Assembly (NCBI GenBank): GCA_964371995.1
Contig: CAYJPG010000056.1
Location: 1-17,416 of the forward strand
DNA length: 17,416 bases
Source of the DNA: SHZI01 sp964371995
GTDB lineage: Bacteria; Pseudomonadota; Gammaproteobacteria; Steroidobacterales; GCA-2729495
Reading direction: 5' to 3'
The notes under the pieces were generated by a model, which made no database searches, was not told the DNA's origin, and worked only from the letters and a program-made list of their open reading frames with translations. Both the position numbers and the translations under genes were made by a program. Position 1 is the stretch's first letter; every line of letters begins with the position of its first letter. This document shows positions 15,028 through 17,416 of this stretch, piece by piece.

Positions 15028-16693
15028 CCCTCCTCGTTGCCGTGACCCAATCCGCAGTCCAGCGCCCGCCAGCGGCCGTCAGTGTTCGTTTAGGAGCAAC
15101 GCGAACACGGTGTGTAGGCAGCTGAACTTGGCCCAGGAGGGCTTCAGCTGCCAACTCCACTACCAATGTGACGGCATTTTGTAGTTCAGTCATGCCATAA
15201 GGCTGAAAGACTGCCCCACAGGCAGGCTCCTGGACGACCGTAGAAGACCCCTCCCAATCGGTGGCCCGCAACGCAGGGATTCCACGTTCCGTAAAAAAGC
15301 AACGAAAACAGGGGCCACGCCCGGCCACCGCAACGGCATGGGTAGCCACGGCAAAGGGCTCTAGCCATCCGAATATGGTGGGTGGCGACTCTGGGGCCCG
15401 CCTTAGAAGTGAACTAAGAGCAAGCTCACTCGGGGTTGCGCCGATAGCGACGATCACCAGATCGGCACCAACGACACTGGACATTGACGCGAAGTCAAGT
15501 TGCTCCCACTCCACCCTATGAGCAACGATGTCCCCGACATCTGGAAAGCGTCGCCCAATTTCCTCAGCAAGTCCGCCAACCTTTGGTCGGCCTACATATT
15601 GGGCACCCAGCGGGTGTCGCGATATGTTGGCTGCCTTCAACTCCTGGGGGTCTACCAACACAAATCGACCGACGCCGGATTGAGCTAGCAACATAGCTAC
15701 ATGCGCACCCAGAGAACCACATCCGACCACGGCTACTGACTTTTCCCGGAGAACAGGGTAAGCCCAATCTCTATCCCTCCCGTGTACCCAAGCAGCATCC
15801 ATCCGCGTTACCTCGCACCGAAGGATCTTCTGCTGTCCAAAAACATGACTACGCAGAATAGCGGGCGGAACCCGTCCAGGACGAAAGCCGTTGGGTACGT
15901 TCTTCTGTGGACGGGTCATAAGTATGGCCCCAGAGAACGGGCCACTGTCAGTCTGGGCGGCAAGAATAATTGGCAACATCTTGTCGGCCTGAGCGGCAAG
16001 TCCGTCGAGTGAAGGACTTAGCGTCGGCGCCATTTGCGCAACTAGAGCGTCAACGTCAGCTGACGTGTGCGGAAACTCATACGGATACAGTGGTCTCGGC
16101 ATCAGTACAAACAGCGCATCGGAGGTCTTCACGCGCATTTGGTGATCAGCAAATCGATTGCGGACCCACTTCTCAATTTGAGCCGGGCTGTCGCCGACTA
16201 CCACCGTGGTCTTTGACTGCCAGAAAAACACCTCCCGGCTGGGCCCGAGCAGATTGAGCAGACTTACTACTATAGAACTCCCATCGGACCGAGCATGGTT
16301 CCAGTAGGATGTAGCTTCGGCAAGAAAGTCGCCGTCACATCGGCCTGCGATGCAATCGTCAACTAGAGCTGCAGCATCCGACAACGCGCGTTTGATGACG
16401 CTTCTAGGATCCGATAGGTTTAGCGCATCGTCGTCGGTCCCCAAGCAAAGTACGCCGTCTTTTTCAACATGCGGCCACGTGAGAAACTCCGGGGGCGCAA
16501 CCAAGGCGACCAGAGGAACCCGCAGACTACCCCCGGTCTCTACTAGGACATCCAGTTCACGTGTCAATCCGCCTTCACACGAAAGGCTAATCCGCCAACC
16601 CGCCACGATCGGGCGCGGCCGATACTTTGAAAGGTCAGCAAACGAGAGCTCCCGTGGTTGAAACCCCAGGGTGCGTAGCACGTCATCGACCAT
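14963..16693 (-). CDS. cap2: Cap2, E2-E1 fusion of type II CBASS
   Basis: A 576-residue fusion. The N-terminal E2-like domain (about residues 1-160) has its catalytic Cys at C83 (WPHVEKDGVLCLG). A linker region follows, then a ThiF/E1 adenylation domain from about residue 315: the nucleotide loop VAVVGCGSLG (322-329), the acidic D348 in VLVDP, and ISRHPLG with the conserved Arg. C462-x-x-C465 (GPCFRC) resembles the usual E1 zinc-site half, and C492 (PACGAVFQPYG) is the likely E1 Cys. Cap2 ligates the CD-NTase C-terminus to target proteins, priming it for signal synthesis. The ATG is 44 nt after the CD-NTase stop. The frame stays open upstream with protein-like sequence but offers no better start that I found. 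Confidence 0.93.
   Translation of the reverse strand: MVDDVLRTLGFQPRELSFADLSKYRPRPIVAGWRISLSCEGGLTRELDVLVETGGSLRVPLVALVAPPEFLTWPHVEKDGVLCLGTDDDALNLSDPRSVIKRALSDAAALVDDCIAGRCDGDFLAEATSYWNHARSDGSSIVVSLLNLLGPSREVFFWQSKTTVVVGDSPAQIEKWVRNRFADHQMRVKTSDALFVLMPRPLYPYEFPHTSADVDALVAQMAPTLSPSLDGLAAQADKMLPIILAAQTDSGPFSGAILMTRPQKNVPNGFRPGRVPPAILRSHVFGQQKILRCEVTRMDAAWVHGRDRDWAYPVLREKSVAVVGCGSLGAHVAMLLAQSGVGRFVLVDPQELKAANISRHPLGAQYVGRPKVGGLAEEIGRRFPDVGDIVAHRVEWEQLDFASMSSVVGADLVIVAIGATPSELALSSLLRRAPESPPTIFGWLEPFAVATHAVAVAGRGPCFRCFFTERGIPALRATDWEGSSTVVQEPACGAVFQPYGMTELQNAVTLVVELAAEALLGQVQLPTHRVRVAPKRTLTAAGGRWTADWVTATRRDDGGFTWEPVCEVRPTCPERH
15005..15009 (-). promoter_or_regulatory. Alternative Shine-Dalgarno for cap3
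   Basis: GGGAG on the minus strand lies 7 nt before an in-frame GTG at 14997. This spacing is better than the AGGAGG (15029-15034) that sits 1 nt before the ATG at 15027. It leaves the cap3 start undecided. Confidence 0.4.
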
Positions 16694-16737
16694 GCCCAGG
16701 TACGATGCACTCTCAGCAAAATGTAGGCCGTTGTGGT

Positions 16738-17416
16738 TCAGGCGTAGCGGCCGCCGCCACGCTTCTGTACGGCTTCCTGGACTGCACTAGTCCGACCCAG
16801 TTCTATTATAGTTGCTGAGGATGGCGAATCCTGCTGCACCAACTCGGGATCTCTTGGAATCCGATCACCGAACGTCCCGCTAAGCTCAACCAATACGTCT
16901 GCAGGCGACGCTTTCGCTGTGAGCGAAGCCCTGAGTGAAGCGGCCAGTTCCTGTGCTGCTGAGACAAATGCCTGCCGGTCTTCCGTTGACCATGACTCAT
17001 CCAGACGCTGACCATCAACAACCGGATTTGGAATATTGGTACTTAGCAGTCCAGGGAGAAGTTCCGTAACCCTCATTAGGGCTACGTCATCTCGGCTAGA
17101 CAGCAACTCATCGCCAAGCGCTTCATATGCCTTTACTACGCAATACATCAGCCCGATGGACGAGAGGGTAGACGTTTCCCACTGTTCGTCGCGCCACGCC
17201 TTAAGGTAGCGACAAACGCGGCGAAGCTGCGGTCCGTAGTCTTTTACTGAGGCCCGAAACCAATCTTCCAGCTGGCGGGGGTCCGACGGCTTCCAACCCT
17301 CCTCGCGGTGGGCAAGGACAATGTGATCTCGCGGAATCCGCGAGTACAAATCGTCTGACAGCTCGTTGGCCCGTGCTACTTCTTCGATCTGCGGAAACTT
17401 CCGGTCTCTAGCAGCT
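16738..17416 (-). CDS. CD-NTase of type II CBASS (C-terminal part)
   Basis: The frame is open from the right window edge, so the gene is cut at its 5' end; 225 residues are visible. It carries the C-terminal half of a cGAS/DncV-like nucleotidyltransferase: the REEGWKPSDPRQLEDWF segment and the helical LRRVCRYLKAWRDEQW segment typical of the family, then a mostly helical region and a flexible tail ending QKRGGGRYA. The catalytic Gly-Ser and Asp residues lie in the unseen part, so the cyclic nucleotide made cannot be guessed. Its place immediately before cap2 and cap3 confirms a type II CBASS enzyme. The Gly-rich end is a fit substrate for Cap2 conjugation. A TTG at 17349 could be taken as a start but is internal. 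Confidence 0.85.
   Translation of the reverse strand, partial: AARDRKFPQIEEVARANELSDDLYSRIPRDHIVLAHREEGWKPSDPRQLEDWFRASVKDYGPQLRRVCRYLKAWRDEQWETSTLSSIGLMYCVVKAYEALGDELLSSRDDVALMRVTELLPGLLSTNIPNPVVDGQRLDESWSTEDRQAFVSAAQELAASLRASLTAKASPADVLVELSGTFGDRIPRDPELVQQDSPSSATIIELGRTSAVQEAVQKRGGGRYA

Noticed and set aside
1..17416. CRISPR arrays, tRNA or rRNA genes, integrase, relaxase or transfer origin
   Set aside because: I looked for regular short repeats, tRNA-like cloverleaf ends and matching protein motifs and saw none in this window.

Overview
The window looks like part of an integrative conjugative element or conjugative plasmid from a high-GC proteobacterium. A betaproteobacterium (Burkholderiales or Rhodocyclales) is my best guess, from the gene content and the GC-rich codon use; no marker gene in the window fixes the taxon.

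Region 1 (1-12189, + strand) is a tightly packed operon for an F-type (MPF_F) type IV secretion and mating-pair system. The order is traC (3' part), trbI, an RP4-TraF-like S26 signal peptidase, traW, traU, trbC, traN as two separate genes, a small unknown exported protein, traF with a CPHC thioredoxin-like active site, traH and traG. Most neighbours overlap by 4-17 nt or lie within 30 nt, so the block is probably one translationally coupled transcript. The products should assemble the pilus (TraC, TrbI, TraW, TrbC, TraF, TraH), form the secretion channel (TraU) and stabilise mating pairs (TraN, TraG). Genes for pilin and the envelope core (traA/L/E/K/B/V), and for coupling protein and relaxase, must lie outside the window.

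Region 2 (12190-14464) is a junction zone. It holds a doubtful 89-codon ORF convergent with traG, then a 1.5-kb IS1182-like insertion sequence (12519-14014). The IS has 14-bp terminal inverted repeats flanked by CTAG, and its transposase is broken by a frameshift and apparently by an in-frame deletion. About 450 bp of GC-rich sequence follows with no gene I recognise.

Region 3 (14488-17416, - strand) has clearly lower GC and carries a type II CBASS anti-phage module. Read along the minus strand it contains the C-terminal part of a CD-NTase (running off the right edge), Cap2 (an E2-E1 ubiquitin-transfer-like fusion) and Cap3 (a JAB/JAMM protease). The cell-killing effector is not visible. It may lie beyond the right edge, upstream of the CD-NTase, or it may have been lost at the IS side.

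The components are individually known families. The points that stand out are the two-gene TraN, the small unknown gene inside the tra operon, and the CBASS cargo next to the transfer operon at a composition break marked by a decayed IS.
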